Source: Collariella sp. IMI 366227
Taxonomy: Eukaryota; Ascomycota; Sordariomycetes; Sordariales; Chaetomiaceae
Assembly (NCBI GenBank): GCA_027946355.1
Contig: JAPEUS010000011.1
Location: forward strand, 372,001-436,000
Reading direction: 5' to 3'
Length of the DNA stretch: 64,000 nucleotides
This document shows positions 11,655-23,200 of the stretch, in pieces (the stretch's first letter is position 1; each line of letters starts with the position of its first letter). The notes under the pieces are model-generated. The model did no database searches and was not told where the DNA came from. It saw only the letters and a list, made by a program, of their open reading frames with translations. The translations under genes and the position numbers were made by a program.

Positions 11655-12402
11655 TTAGATAGCTGGGACGTTGACCCAGAAGCGGGTATCATCCCACTTA
11701 TACTTGGAGTCCGAGTTGATCTGGTTTTCGATCCACTGGATGGCGCTCTTGTAGTTGTTGATGTCCTCGGTGTACGGGTTCTGCAGACCGGAGGCGCCGT
11801 TGCGGTGGCCAGCCATCCACTTGTCGTAGCCGTAGTACTCCTGGCAATCCCAGCGGGAGGCGACGTCGGCGTAGACGTCCCAGCTGTTTGGTAGAGATAT
11901 CAGATGTTGATTTCTAAGTAACCGACTTTAAATGGGACGGGACTTACTTCAGCCTGTTGCCGTTGTTCCAGTTGCTCTCGGGCTGGCCCTTGAAGCCGTA
12001 GCGCCAGGCGCACGCGCGGAGTACGCCCCAGTTCTGCTTGAAGAGGCCGAAGTTGGCGGCGTCGTACGACTTGGCGTCACCTATTGGGGAATGTTGTTAG
12101 CATTTTTGCTATTATGAAGCACCTCTGGCAAAATTGAGATGATTTAGGGGTTTTGTACACTTACCATACACGTAGTCGGTTGACATGCGCTCGGTCTCGA
12201 GCATGGCAATGGCAATGTCGAGAGTATTGCCGCCGGCGTTGAGAATATCCTTCTTCCGCTGGCCAAGACCAGAGACAGTGTAGGAACCGCGGTCAGCGCG
12301 GGCGGTCAAGGCCGGGGAGGCATTGGAATCCTCGGCGTCGGAGACGGGGGCGGCGACAGCGACGCTGGCCAGGGCGAGAGTGAGGAAGTTGAAGAGCTGC
12401 AT
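11655..12402 (-). CDS. Small secreted enzyme, probable GH134 endo-beta-1,4-mannanase
   Basis: Three exons (12402-12165, 12080-11948, 11883-11655) encode 199 residues. Residues 1-18 are a signal peptide (MQLFNFLTLALASVAVAA); residues about 19-40 may be a short propeptide. The mature domain has the look of the lysozyme-fold family GH134: an AMLETERM helix, then GDAKSYDAANFG, FKQNW, and several Trp/Tyr residues. Glu69 and Asp81 are 12 residues apart, the same spacing as the catalytic Glu45/Asp57 pair I recall for Streptomyces GH134 mannanase. GH134 enzymes cut beta-1,4-mannan outside the cell by inversion. The gene stands alone; a TATAAA lies at 12508-12503, about 100 bp upstream of the ATG. The family call is from memory of motifs; another lysozyme-like glycosidase is the main alternative. 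Confidence 0.7.
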
Positions 12403-14140
12403 GGTGGTGACTTTATGCGGTTGAAGTGAAGGCTGAGTCTTTGCTGTAATGAGCTGAACTGGTGGACGTTGAGATGAAATTCTGGGAGGGGACGCTGGCA
12501 ACTTTATACATGTTTTCTCGTCCAAGATGCCCTCAGCCTGCCCTGCCCATGATTCTTCTCAGCATCGCGCCGAGGGTTGCGGGACAAAGGTCGACACGAG
12601 ACCACCTACCCCGGCGACTCCGTGGCAACTCCGTGGCAGTAGACTAGCACCCAGTTCGTGATGGCTGGTTTGGAAATCCTTGGTGTTGTGACATTTGATG
12701 CGCCATACGGCTGACTTACATCTCACTAGCATAGGCTAGCCTCATCAAGAGCTCGGAGCCAGAAATCCCACATCTCTGGGTATCAAAGAACGTTAGTCTC
12801 GACATCACAGCTTCCAGAACGTTATGCCTTCACATGATCTGGGGCTTTCTGCGGAGGGATGATCCAGTCTGGGGTACAGCATCCCCACAATCCGAACCAC
12901 GGAAGGGCTCTGCCCGGGACCAACGGAGCAGGCTTCTCCACACCAGAGGCGCGGGACAGCCGCTCCCGCGGTGTTCTTCGAACATTCGATGGACGGCACA
13001 TAGCCACCTTTGGCGCGTCTGCCGAGAGGCTGGGGTTGCCAAGAACCTGGGGCCGAGACTAGAGTGCCGAACAGCTTCAAAAACCAGGAACGTTACCTGA
13101 AAGGGAGGACGGAAGGGGTTCCTCCGGGGTCTCACTTGGCTGCGATGTGGACTTAAGAACATGCGTGCAGACCGATGGTTTCATTTGCCATGTTGGACTA
13201 TTCAAAGAAGCACATGAGAGAAATTAAGAAGGGAGGTCTGAGCAGCATGAGCGGCTACTTCTCCTCTCCAATGCAACATAATTCAGACTGAAACACGGAA
13301 TGACTAACCCCGTGAAGTGGCAAAAGACGTAGCAGGTTTACGTAGTTTCAGTCCGTTGTCATCGAGGGTTGGCGGCTTGTTCCCCTTTTTGGTTTTTAAC
13401 TTGATTCGGTTGGAACATTTCAGTCTGCCTATCAAGCGGTATTGATAGCCAATGTTGAATGGCCAGGACGAGGGCTTCGGGCTTCCTGTTTCTGGGTTTT
13501 GCTCATACATTAGAGTCAGGCACGGCCTCGGAGCCTACCAGTACTTATGTCATCAGAAGCAGACCTTCATTATCGTGTTCTTGTGTTTTCTGGGTTGTTG
13601 GGAGCTATGGTAAGTCAAGGTACTTTTCTTCTTTTCTTTCCCCCCTACTTCTATTTTTCCTTTCCATATCTTTTTCTTTTGTGCTTTGGTATGTTTCTTT
13701 TTTCCTCCTCCTCATTTCTTTGTTTTCTTCTAGGCACACTAAAATGAAGCAGAGCCGAGAGAAGGACGGTATGAGCGGTTAATTTTACTTGGCTGTTGTT
13801 GGGCTTTTTCATACATATTACCCTAATAATGTCACGCTATCACAGCTTAACTAGTCAGTCGGGAATACTTGGTGCTGAACCAATTGCTTCATTCCCAGCG
13901 CAGTAATTCAACAATATTTGGAGTAGCATAACCAGTGGTGGTTTCAAATTGACCTTTTGCTGAAGGTACCTTGAATACATCCACTTCAGTTACGCACACC
14001 TAACACTCGCAAGAAACTCCTTGATGTCTGACTTCCGGGCACTGAAATGTAGAGATGCCATACTTGTCGTCAACAATGTCAAGTAACTGTCGTCATCCTT
14101 CAACCGGTTGTCCCTCCGAGTCATTGCCCCTTCCGAAGAC
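12403..14140. other. Intergenic region
   Basis: No gene is supported. Apart from the promoter of the secreted enzyme it holds a strong pyrimidine tract (about 13620-13735, TTTCTT/CCCCCC-rich) and AT-richer DNA next to the decayed gene copies that follow. No repeat ends or RNA genes were seen. Confidence 0.5.
12503..12508 (-). promoter_or_regulatory. TATA box of the secreted enzyme gene
   Basis: TATAAA on the minus strand, about 100 bp upstream of the start codon at 12402, in a position suitable for a short 5' leader. Confidence 0.55.
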
Positions 14141-15160
14141 TCACAAACTCCCTGCAGCTGGCTCTGGTCGATTTAGAATATAGCATCGGCTTGGCATGGT
14201 CCTCTCCACAAACCCAAGCGCCCCTTTGCTGTTGCCCACATCTACCACAATCCGGGTGGTGTTTGGCAGCGCCCGAGCCATGTGCTCCATTACTGGTGTC
14301 ACCCATGAGGTCCAGATTTTTCCCGGGTATTGCGACCTGGAGCGTAGGTTCGAGAGCTGAGGATATCCGTACAGACACTGATGGAAGATGATCTTCAAAT
14401 CCAGCAGTCTTCCCAAAACAGCGTCCCAAACTGGTCGGTCCATGCAAAAAATTGTGCAGGTGACCTGGCTCTCGTTCAGGACTAAGACTATCTTCCGCAG
14501 CTTTTTACTCGCGGAGAACTGAAGCCAGTGAACCCAAACTTGGATCCACAACCGCCCAAAAACTCGAAAGTGTTTTCTCCGTAGAGTACGGTCTCAACCT
14601 CGGCGGTAATTTGTTGGCAGAGCAGAAGCAGCCTGGGCAAGGCAGTTCGATCGTGCGCAGGGATCTCAGGACAGTATCGCTTGCACGTGGAACAGTACAG
14701 TTTAGAATGCTGTGTCATCTGTTCTTTCAAGGCAATGGGAGCTCCCGGTCCAGGGGAGATGCACCCGGAGTAGGAGCGTCTGATGTCCCGCGGCCTGCGA
14801 AAAGCGATGCCATGGGCCTGATCTCTAGGCTTGGGGTAGTGCCGGTCCTGGTTGGGCGAAAACTTGGTATCGCTGGGTTCAGGTTTTACGGGAAGAGGTT
14901 CAGGCTTCAAGTTTGGATTGCAGTTTTGGCAGTCGGGGCTCAGATCGGATGAGAAGTACGTTCTCTTGATTCCTTTGGGGCGACCCCCCTTCTTGTCGCG
15001 TTCCTGATACCACGACGGAGGAAGCCAAAATGGCTCACGGTCTTCGTAATAACCGTTGGGAGGGGTTTGGATATGGAGTTTCTGAGGTGTACAGTATCGA
15101 TATATCATCCGGCAGGGTTCCAGGGGAAGGTAGAGAAAAGGGGGAGCTGGAGTGGGAAGA
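14141..15160 (-). pseudogene. Decayed 2EXR/DUF7730-like gene, copy B
   Basis: The sequence reads LYLPLEPCRMIYRYC, then LLLLCQQITAEVETVLYGENTF, then after one frame change LRKIVLVLNESQV and PVWDAVLGRLLDLKIIFHQC. This order (a leucine/Pro F-box-like LPLExRRMIYRYC motif, CQQI..E...LYGENTF, then a C-terminal block) is that of the large fungal family usually annotated 2EXR or DUF7730, whose function is unknown. The frame breaks at a T-run on the coding strand (14567-14569): one extra T would restore ENTF followed by RVFGRLW. The 5' part has no start of its own. It runs out of phase into the end of copy A, so copy B is truncated or fused. It is a paralogue of the copy just upstream. Confidence 0.6.
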
Positions 15161-15682
15161 ATCGTCCTCAGGCTTCTTGAGAACAATTTCCAGCTTGACA
15201 AGGCTCCCGAGAATGCCATCCCATACAACGGGGTTCATACGGAACTCGGTGTAGTGGGCATCGTCCCAAGGGGCGAGGACCAGTAGAAAGTTTCAAATCT
15301 TGTTCTGGCCGAGGACTTTCAGGCGTCTCTCTTCATCGTAGCAAGTGCCACACTCAAGTTGGGCGCGGAATGTATTCCCTTCGTACAATGACGGCTCCAC
15401 CTCGTTTGTGATTTGCCAGCAAACAAGAAGGAGTCCAGGGCAGTTCGGCCGCTTCCAAGGGGACCGCCACTCTTCCGAACATCCGTTGTTGGAAAGATCG
15501 ATGGTGCGGTCTTGTGGGATGCACAAAGGGTAGATCATCCGACGCAATTTTAGGGGCAGATCCAAGAGTGAAAAAACGAGGAGGCAGCTGTGAGCCTGTG
15601 ACAGTTTCCATTGTTTAGTCTTTCGTTGCAGCTGGAGGACGAGGAGGAACTGGCAAATGAAAAACAAAAGAAATCCGGACAC
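15035..15682 (-). pseudogene. Decayed 2EXR/DUF7730-like gene, copy A
   Basis: One frame reads LLDLPLKLRRMIYPLCIP, LLLVCWQITNEVEPSLYEGNTF, a single TGA (15295-15293), then NFLLVLAPWDD and MNPVVWDGILGSLVKLEIVL. The same block order occurs in copy B, so these are tandem paralogues. The TGA replaces an expected arginine (K-I-R-N in family style), consistent with CGA to TGA. The start is uncertain; 15682 is only the beginning of the open frame, and the N-terminus may be exonic further up. Downstream the frame runs out of register into copy B. Either a recent pseudogene or a gene with one wrong base. Confidence 0.55.
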
Positions 15683-17637
15683 AACTCCTTTTCTAGACTC
15701 AGCAGTGTGAGCAGCTCAATGGTCCATTGCAAACGCTGGATAGCGCCTGTTTGCCCGGACAGCAAAGAACCATGAGTATGACACACCATCGCGGAACTAT
15801 GCAGACAAACAGTCAGTGATGCTGCTTGGTGCATGTACGATGCCGACTGGCTGTTTGTTCTTTCTTAGGTGCATCTCACAGACATCATGCTTGTTTTTTT
15901 ATGGTTCTTGAACCGTTCTCAATAACGTTGAGAAACAAAAGTCAATAGTTTCTTGACTGAAATTGATGGAAAGTCTAAGAATTCATGGAGAACAGTGAGA
16001 CCACACTCTTAGAGTCAGAGAACATGAACCTGAAACATGAGGGGAAAAAAGAAACATGGAACAAAGATAACAAAAGATTGGCAGCTGAGAGTCTGAGACT
16101 CAAACCAATGAAGCGGCAATTCTTCAAAGTAAGTGGGTTGAGACAACGAGAAGTGAGGCAAACTAAAGAGTCCTTCGTTTGTGTTTGCTGAGTCGACAAC
16201 TGGTTGATTTGTGAGTCTGATTGAGTCATTTTCTTGTTGGCTGTGTCTTAGATAGTCTCCAAAGACAGACTCTGCTGGTGAAGGAGAAGTTGCAGTTTGC
16301 ACCTCTCGCAACCAAGAATGAAAAATTGAGGATAAAGTATCATTTCTAGACACTTCATGACTGGATTCCAATCTTTCTCACAAGTAATCTCGCTTCAACA
16401 ATGGTAAGAGTTGAGGCAGAAGTTGAGACCATGAAAAGGTACAGACACTGATACAACGATATTGACACACCACCTCAATAAAGCAATGATCCGTGGGCCA
16501 AGCCACATATCTCAACCCCCTCCCAAAAGCGGATCCCCATCCCAGACACCCCGGAGTAACCACTCCGGCCCCTCATCTCCTCGGCAACCTACATTCCGAC
16601 CGCCACCCCCCAAACGGCTGAACCCCTGACCGCCGGCCCAAGGAGCGACCTAAGACTACAGCGTTCAGGTTCGTTCCTGGCTAATAATTAAAAACAGCAA
16701 AGCTCCCCTCTCATCTCCCCTCATCGCCGATGAGATCACAGCAGCAAAACTTTTCCTCGACCGTCATCCAATCGACACGCCTCGGGGCCAGCAGTTTGAT
16801 GAGGGACCCGTTTGAAGGGGGAGCCCCCCCGATCCACACGATTTTTTTCGGGGGCTGACAATCGATCGGGGTTCGATCGCCGTCAGGGTTTGGTTGGGCG
16901 TCGAAGCATCCTGCACAGAGATGAATTGATTGTTGAAGAGGTAAAAAAGGAGTCACATGTCAAATGGACAAGATCGGATGACAGAGGCCCTGCTCTGGTT
17001 CAATTTCACCACCGTCTGATCGAATGATCGCTATGCAATAAGAAATACCATTGAAGTAGCAGATATGGGGGTATAAGTCCAGTCAAGATAGCCAGACAGT
17101 CCAAGGAGTGGTAGTGTTCGTGAGGAGAAAAGGAATAAGAATAAGAATAAGAGTAAGAATATCCATGAAGAGGAAAATAGATAGGCTCAAGAAAATGGCT
17201 GTGTAGCCTCACATCATCAAACCAAAGAAGAATGCACCACCCCCTTGAATTCCTCCCTCTAAAAAGGGAAAACAAGACAACAATCCGCCCATCGAGGGAC
17301 CTGGTATCTCAAGAAGCCGAAGAAAAGAAAAAGAAGTAAACAAAAGAAACAAAAAATGCGTGAGTCTGAACGCCGACAACAGTTGCGCACACAATTTTTC
17401 CTTTGCCGGCCCCCGTGTTGTCAACCCCTTTCTACCCCCATATCCCCAAACACCAACAACCAACCACCAACCATCCATGCATATAATCCACCTTCATCCC
17501 ATAGCCATAATAACTCAACATCCAATTAATACACCAACCTCACCTCAATCCCCCTCTCCGCGCCAAACTCTCCGGACTCGGCAAGTCCGCCTCGCCAGGC
17601 GCATCCTCCCCATCCACCACCATCTCCCACTCTCTCT
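15683..17637. other. Intergenic region
   Basis: No supported gene. It contains upstream sequence of the decayed paralogues, then the probable 3' UTR of the CP2 regulator. A short imperfect GAATAA/GAGTAA repeat lies at 17132-17160. Short frames in both strands are unremarkable. Confidence 0.5.
17132..17160. repeat. (GAATAA)n microsatellite
   Basis: About five imperfect copies of GAATAA/GAGTAA in non-coding DNA downstream of the CP2 gene. Confidence 0.8.
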
Positions 17638-20256
17638 TCACCCTCCCACACCACCACCCGCCCCAGGACTCCCCACCTCCACAATCTCCACTACCATATC
17701 CATCCCCTCTGCCATCTCCCTCACCACATCATCATCCACCTCCACCTCCAACCCCCGCGGCTGCACCACCCGCACCGTCCGCACCACCCGCCCGGGATCA
17801 AACCGCCACTTGGCTGCAAGCCGCGCGACCAGCTCGCGCGCGGTGCGTTGGGTCAGATAGATGGCGCGGTGGAGTTCCTGCTCTGCCATGGTCTTGCGCG
17901 CGACGTAGAAGCAGGCGACGGGTTTCGGGCCGGGACGGTCTGTCGGCGGGCGGTACGAGGAGTCGACGCCCAGGGCTTCGATCCAGCCTGTTAGGTTGCC
18001 TGCTTCGTCGACCTGGCGGACGCGGGTGGGTTGTTGGTGTTGTTGCTGGTGGTGGTTGTTGTTGTTGTCGCCGCCCATTTGGTAGTCGTGCCAGGAGGGT
18101 TTGCGACCGCCGATGGATGCTTGCGAGTGAAGAGAGAGGGAGCTGGGTGAGGGGGAGACGAGGGAGGAGCCTGCGACGGAGCTGCGCTCCGAGCGCCAGG
18201 CGTTGGCGGTGTTCTCGCGCGCTTCAAGTTTAGCGAGGGAGGCGGCTTCGCCGGGGAGGGAGACTGGGTGCAGGTCGGGGTCGTCGAGCTCCTCGCCGCG
18301 CAGGTAGAGTACGCTGACGGGGCGGGTGCTGGTGAACATGTCCTGGAGGGTCTGGAGCTTGAAGTGGAGGTCTTCTTCGAGGGGCATGCGCGGGGGCCCA
18401 CCGGCAGAGCTGGCTGAGGACATAGACCAGGTGCGCTTGTGTTTTTGGACTTTGCCGGGGCGTTGGCTGTTGCTGTTGCTGTTGCTTTGGCCCTTAATCT
18501 GGGAGCCGCCGGCGCCGCCGGCGCGCTTGCGCTTGCCAAAGTCCTTCATGCCGCTCTCGGCTTGGGATATTTGCTGCTTGAGCTTGTCGATGGTCTTGCG
18601 GACGTGCGCAACGTCGTTGGAGAGTTTGCGCTCGGCACCGTGGTCGCGGAAGAGCTTGACCTTGCAGTAACAGATCTCGGCGCTGTTATCTGAGCTCGGG
18701 GGCGATGAGGAATCGGGCGGGAGCTGGTGCGTCTTGGCGCAGAGTCTGACAGGAATGCCCTTGACGCCCTTGGAGTGGCTGAAGTCGGTCGAGAGGAAGT
18801 TGAAGCGGACGGCGACGTTGCACTCGACAGCGCCGTTAATGCCTGGTGTCCAAATGACAGAGAAGCCATCAAACGAGGAGCTCTCCAGCTCAATGCGCGT
18901 CTTCTTGTCGTCACCCTCTGCCGGCTGTCCTGCCTCGACGTACTCGACCGCCTGCAACTTGCCTCCTCTTTGGTGCGCCTCGTTGGTGCCGCGACCTTCC
19001 TTCCACAGGCTCCAGCACACGCCGGGCTTCTGCCGCTGCTGCTCGTCCTCAAAAGATACACGCACAAATGTCCGGAAGCGCGTACCCGGGGCGATGGGTA
19101 GTGTGGGAGTGGTGTCGACGATGGACAGCGAGTACGCCTGGCCCTTGTTCAAATAAGTCACGGGAATCTCGTCGGCGTGCCTGATCATGGCGGTCGGCGC
19201 ATTGAGCGCCGTGTGGAAGCGAAACTTTTCTGCCGAGGCCGGGAGTTGTACGGACATGGCCATCCCAAACTGCCGCGCCTGGAAAGCCACCATGGGCGAG
19301 TGGCCCTGGAAATTGCTGTCAAGGGACCCAAGCCGCTCGTCGGGGTGGTCAGAGTCCATCGGCGATCCCTGGTCCATTGTCTCGTACCCGGTGTCCTGGT
19401 GCATAAATGACGACGGGGCGAACGACGGCTGGGCCGGGGGAGCTTGAACGAAGGGGTTGAACTGCTGGTGGAACTGCTGAGGATGGAAGCCGTGGTGAAA
19501 TCCATGCATATCCATGCCGCCCGCGCCCGAGTGCACCGCGCCGTCAGAGTTGGGCATGGACAGCGGAGTCCCGAGACCCATGCCAACACCTAACGTGGGC
19601 GTGTGGAGGTCGCCAGCCGTGGGATGATACTGAATATTTGTTCCTCCGGGCGTAGGGGTGTAGTACCCTGGGGGCTGATTCGCAAAGTTGGTGAAAGAGA
19701 ACGAGCCCGGGTCTAACAGCGACGGGGTAAACCGCCATGGGTCGTTTGTTGCCCGGGGCGTCGGGTCTTGGTCCCGGAACGCTTCATGGCTGAGGCTCTG
19801 GGATCTGAGTAGATTGTGTTAGTCCAGCGACGCGGGGCTGGGGTTGATTCTCAGGAAGAACGACAAACACCGGCTGCTGGTGACACAGCGAAATGCGGTG
19901 TATGTCTCCCAGCAGCGGCAGTGGAGGCGTCTTCCCCGGAATATGAGCTTAATCTGGGGCGCTTCTTAAGACGTACCTTTCTTGTGCGGAGACGGGAACA
20001 TCAGGGTGGCCCGCGGTCACTGTCCTCGCCGGGGCAGCAGCGGCCGACGAGCCAGCCGAGGCAACTTCAGGGAATTGTTGCCTGAAGTTGGCCAGGAGAT
20101 CATCTCCCGGCTTCTGTGAGCTTGTTCTGTAGGGCGCTCACAGTCAGCAACGAGTCGCAAGAGTAGCGCGCCTTGTGGCTGAGCGTTGGGCGCGATTCGT
20201 GGGTGCGAAAAATAGCTCGGACGTTGGGCGAATTCGACATACCTCTGGCGGAACAT
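17638..20256 (-). CDS. Grainyhead/CP2-family transcription factor
   Basis: Nuclear DNA-binding regulator of the Grainyhead/CP2 family; Neurospora crassa has a member implicated in cell-wall remodelling and conidial separation. Three exons are inferred: a 14-nt first exon 20256-20243 (MFRQ plus two bases), 20126-19977, and 19804-17638, giving 776 residues. The joined N-terminus contains KPGDDLLANFRQQFPE, a motif I recall from fungal members, which supports the tiny first exon. Residues about 240-465 are the CP2 DNA-binding domain (RTFVRVSFEDEQQRQKPGVC; NVAVRFNFLSTDFSHSKGVK; GIPVRLCAKT). A basic stretch (GKRKRAGG) and a His/Gln tract follow. Residues about 684-770 look like the ubiquitin-like dimerisation domain (CFYVARKTMAEQELHRAIYL). 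The frame is intact over 2.1 kb. Regulatory input is unknown, but a very long gene-free region lies upstream. Confidence 0.93.
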
Positions 20257-23200
20257 GAGTGCGACTAAGTCGTGGTGTCCGGATGTGTCGGCGAGGGCGG
20301 CGCAAGCGGGCAACCTTTTGGCGCGCTTCTTTTCTTGTTTCGCGAGGGACGGTGTGAGACCAAATCTCCTTCTTCGCTTGTTTATTTTACTTTCTCAGCG
20401 CGGCGCACGAGTCTCATGAGATCGGGGGCCGAGCGACAGGTGATCGACCGGGTTGTGCGGCTGTCAGCTGTGCCGAATGTGTCACTGTGGGAGCAGCGGC
20501 AAGACGCGTGTCTGGGGCGGAACAAAAAACGAGAGGCCGTCGAGAAGGCGAAACGAGGGAAGATGGCCAGGCGCCGGCGTTAGTGATATATCGCTAGGAT
20601 GGCAACGAGTCTCGCCGCGACATAAAGAGAGAGGGGAGGTGCGGGCGGGCGGGCGGTCGAGGGCTGGACTGGACGGATGTATGTATACACCAACGCGCAG
20701 CCGCTAATGCACTCCCCACTCGGTATCTAATAACCGCGAGGGCACGGGATGACGGGTCTGTGGGCGGAGGGTGGAGCGAGCAGGCCAGAGCGAGAAAAAT
20801 ATTAGAGGACGGGGAGCAAGGGTGTTTGTTGGAGAGAGGAGAGGTGGTCGGTAGGAGAAGCGCAGCCAGCGGTGCTGTGCAGTGGAGTGCCAGGTACCAT
20901 GAGACCTCAGGTTGCGATGGCGCGCAACGGGGACCCTGTCGACGCCGCCAGCAGCCCGGCGAAGGGACCCGAGAGGACCTCACCCAGGGAACGGAAAGGG
21001 ATGGATCCATGCATGTTTGTTGTGCAACGGGCGGGGTGCGCCGAGAAAGCGCCAGACACCGGTTGACCTTCCTGAATGGGGGATGTGCAGGGGCAACGCA
21101 GAACGGGCCGAGAGAGGCAGAGTGGGAAATCAGACATCGGGGAAGAGCATATCAGAGAACCGAGGAACCGTCGATAATCGATATTAATTGTGGCCACTAT
21201 AGTATGGTCGAGAGGGTTATAAGGGGGGTGATATATCCCTCCTCTTTGCTGCTGTTTCGTGTTGTGTGAGAGACTCAGATCAAAATTTCGGGGCCAGCTC
21301 TGGATGAACTGGAAGCAGCCGATGCGGGGTCTGACACTAGGCAACGCCGACTTGCGGCTATCGAAAAGAAGCGCGATATCGGGGTGTAAACGCCACTCCA
21401 CCTCTGACCAAGCATCTTCCAACAGCCTCTCGACGGTTGAACGGCTGCCGTTTTTCAGACACATCCAGACTAGTCAACTGTCATTGTTCATCTTGGCGAG
21501 CTCTGAGCGGCATTTGCTATCGCAGTTCTCAACACCCAGGGCGTGCTTCAGAGAAAGTATCGGTACCTTGGCCTGGGCCGCCACGTTCGCAGTGTGGCTG
21601 AGCTGCGCCACGTCGCCCCCAAGCGCACCAGGACAGCCGCAGTGACCGCCAGAGTCGTCGTTCTCTTTCCATGTTTGTGAAGGGCGAGAACGGCCGTTCT
21701 TCGTTTGCCGCGGACAGCCGTGAGATCTGAGAGCAAACGACCCGTGCGACGAGCACTGTGGCTGGATCGCCAGCGGTCTGTCTGTTCCAATTCGGAGCAG
21801 CCACAGTGGAACCTTCATAGGGCCCACAAGGCGGCGTGGAGCTCTTGCGCTTGCGCTTCTGGCCAATCCCCACGTCGGACCGCACCGCTTAGCCGGGTTG
21901 TTCCCGGCAGCCCTTGGTGTCCCTTTCAGACAGTGGCATGTCAGGCGGTTGCTGCGTTGGAATGGAGCGTGTCCGTTTGTGTGTGCCTGATGGCCCAGTG
22001 GTCACACGTCTTTGTATTCAGTCCCCTCAGGCAGATCCTCACTTGATTAGCAGCCGAATCCGCTGAGGAAAGGGACGAGATGCGTGCGAGATACTGATGC
22101 TGGCGTGTTCGGAGGCCAACGGCCCCAGTTTCCGACCCGAGGAAAGTGTTGCACGGATCTGCATCCACAGTTTCCCACAAAGGGCGCTAGCCGACTGAAA
22201 AAATAGCAGTGACGTCACTGCAGGTTTTTCTCCCAAACCCCTGCTAGTGTGCCGAAGACCCTTGCAATTAATAGTCCAGACCGATTCGATCCTTTAGCAA
22301 CCGCGACTCGCAAGAGCCGCTCCAGCGCTGGACGTTATTCTCTCATCAGCTCCATAACACAGCCGAAAGCCGACAATTTCGTTGAGCCGCCGAACTCCTC
22401 GGCCACCATAGTGGGGGGTGTCCTGGTCGAAGCGGACAAATCGCCGAAGGGCAATCTCGAGGGGGTGATTTTCCCAGCTCAACCTCGCCTAGACTCCGAT
22501 TGGGACCTGCGGGTTCCGCCGCTCCGGTAACTTTGGAAGCGGTCCGAAGCTGGGGCTCCGCCGGAGAGATTCGGCACCTCGACGTTACGTACTGTCACGC
22601 AGAAGGTGCGGCAACCTCGAGACTCTAGGTTATCAAAATAAACACGTAGGGCGGCAAGCCATGTGGGACTGCCTCTTGACTGCCGCGTTGCCTGTAGGGC
22701 ACCATGGCGGAAGTCGAAGGCTCGATTGCGCACATTTTGCCAAGAAGGGCCTTGATCTTTGATCTAGGGGAATCAGCCACTACTTTACGACCCTGAGCCT
22801 TACCCGAGAGATGCTTGCCCTCTTGCTACAACAATTAGAAACAATCGACATACATTAATATTCCATACTACATTGCAAGAAGACCCTGACACTAACAGTG
22901 AGGTCTCCTACTATAGTACACCCTCCCTGTCCCTGATCACCCCTCTCGCACAAACTCGCCGAGTCTTTCCAAAGATGCTCCACGTGCACGCCAAGAGAAC
23001 CCTATTTGACCGCCTTCTTCCTCCAGGGCCGCATTAGCATGCCGTCTCCGCTGTAACATGACGTCATTGTTTCAAGCCCACCACCCTTGTCAATTTCCCA
23101 GCTGCGCCGCCGCGCTATCGGCGTTTTCCACGAGGGAGGAACGGGAAGACGGTTGTGACCACTCCCCCCATCTCGAGGCTCACCTGTTGTGTGCTACGTG

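Noticed and set aside
14141..16640. Repeat-induced point mutation as cause of decay
   Set aside because: Only one C-to-T-type stop was found in copy A and the other lesion is a T-run loss; there is no excess of TpA stops, so RIP is not supported.
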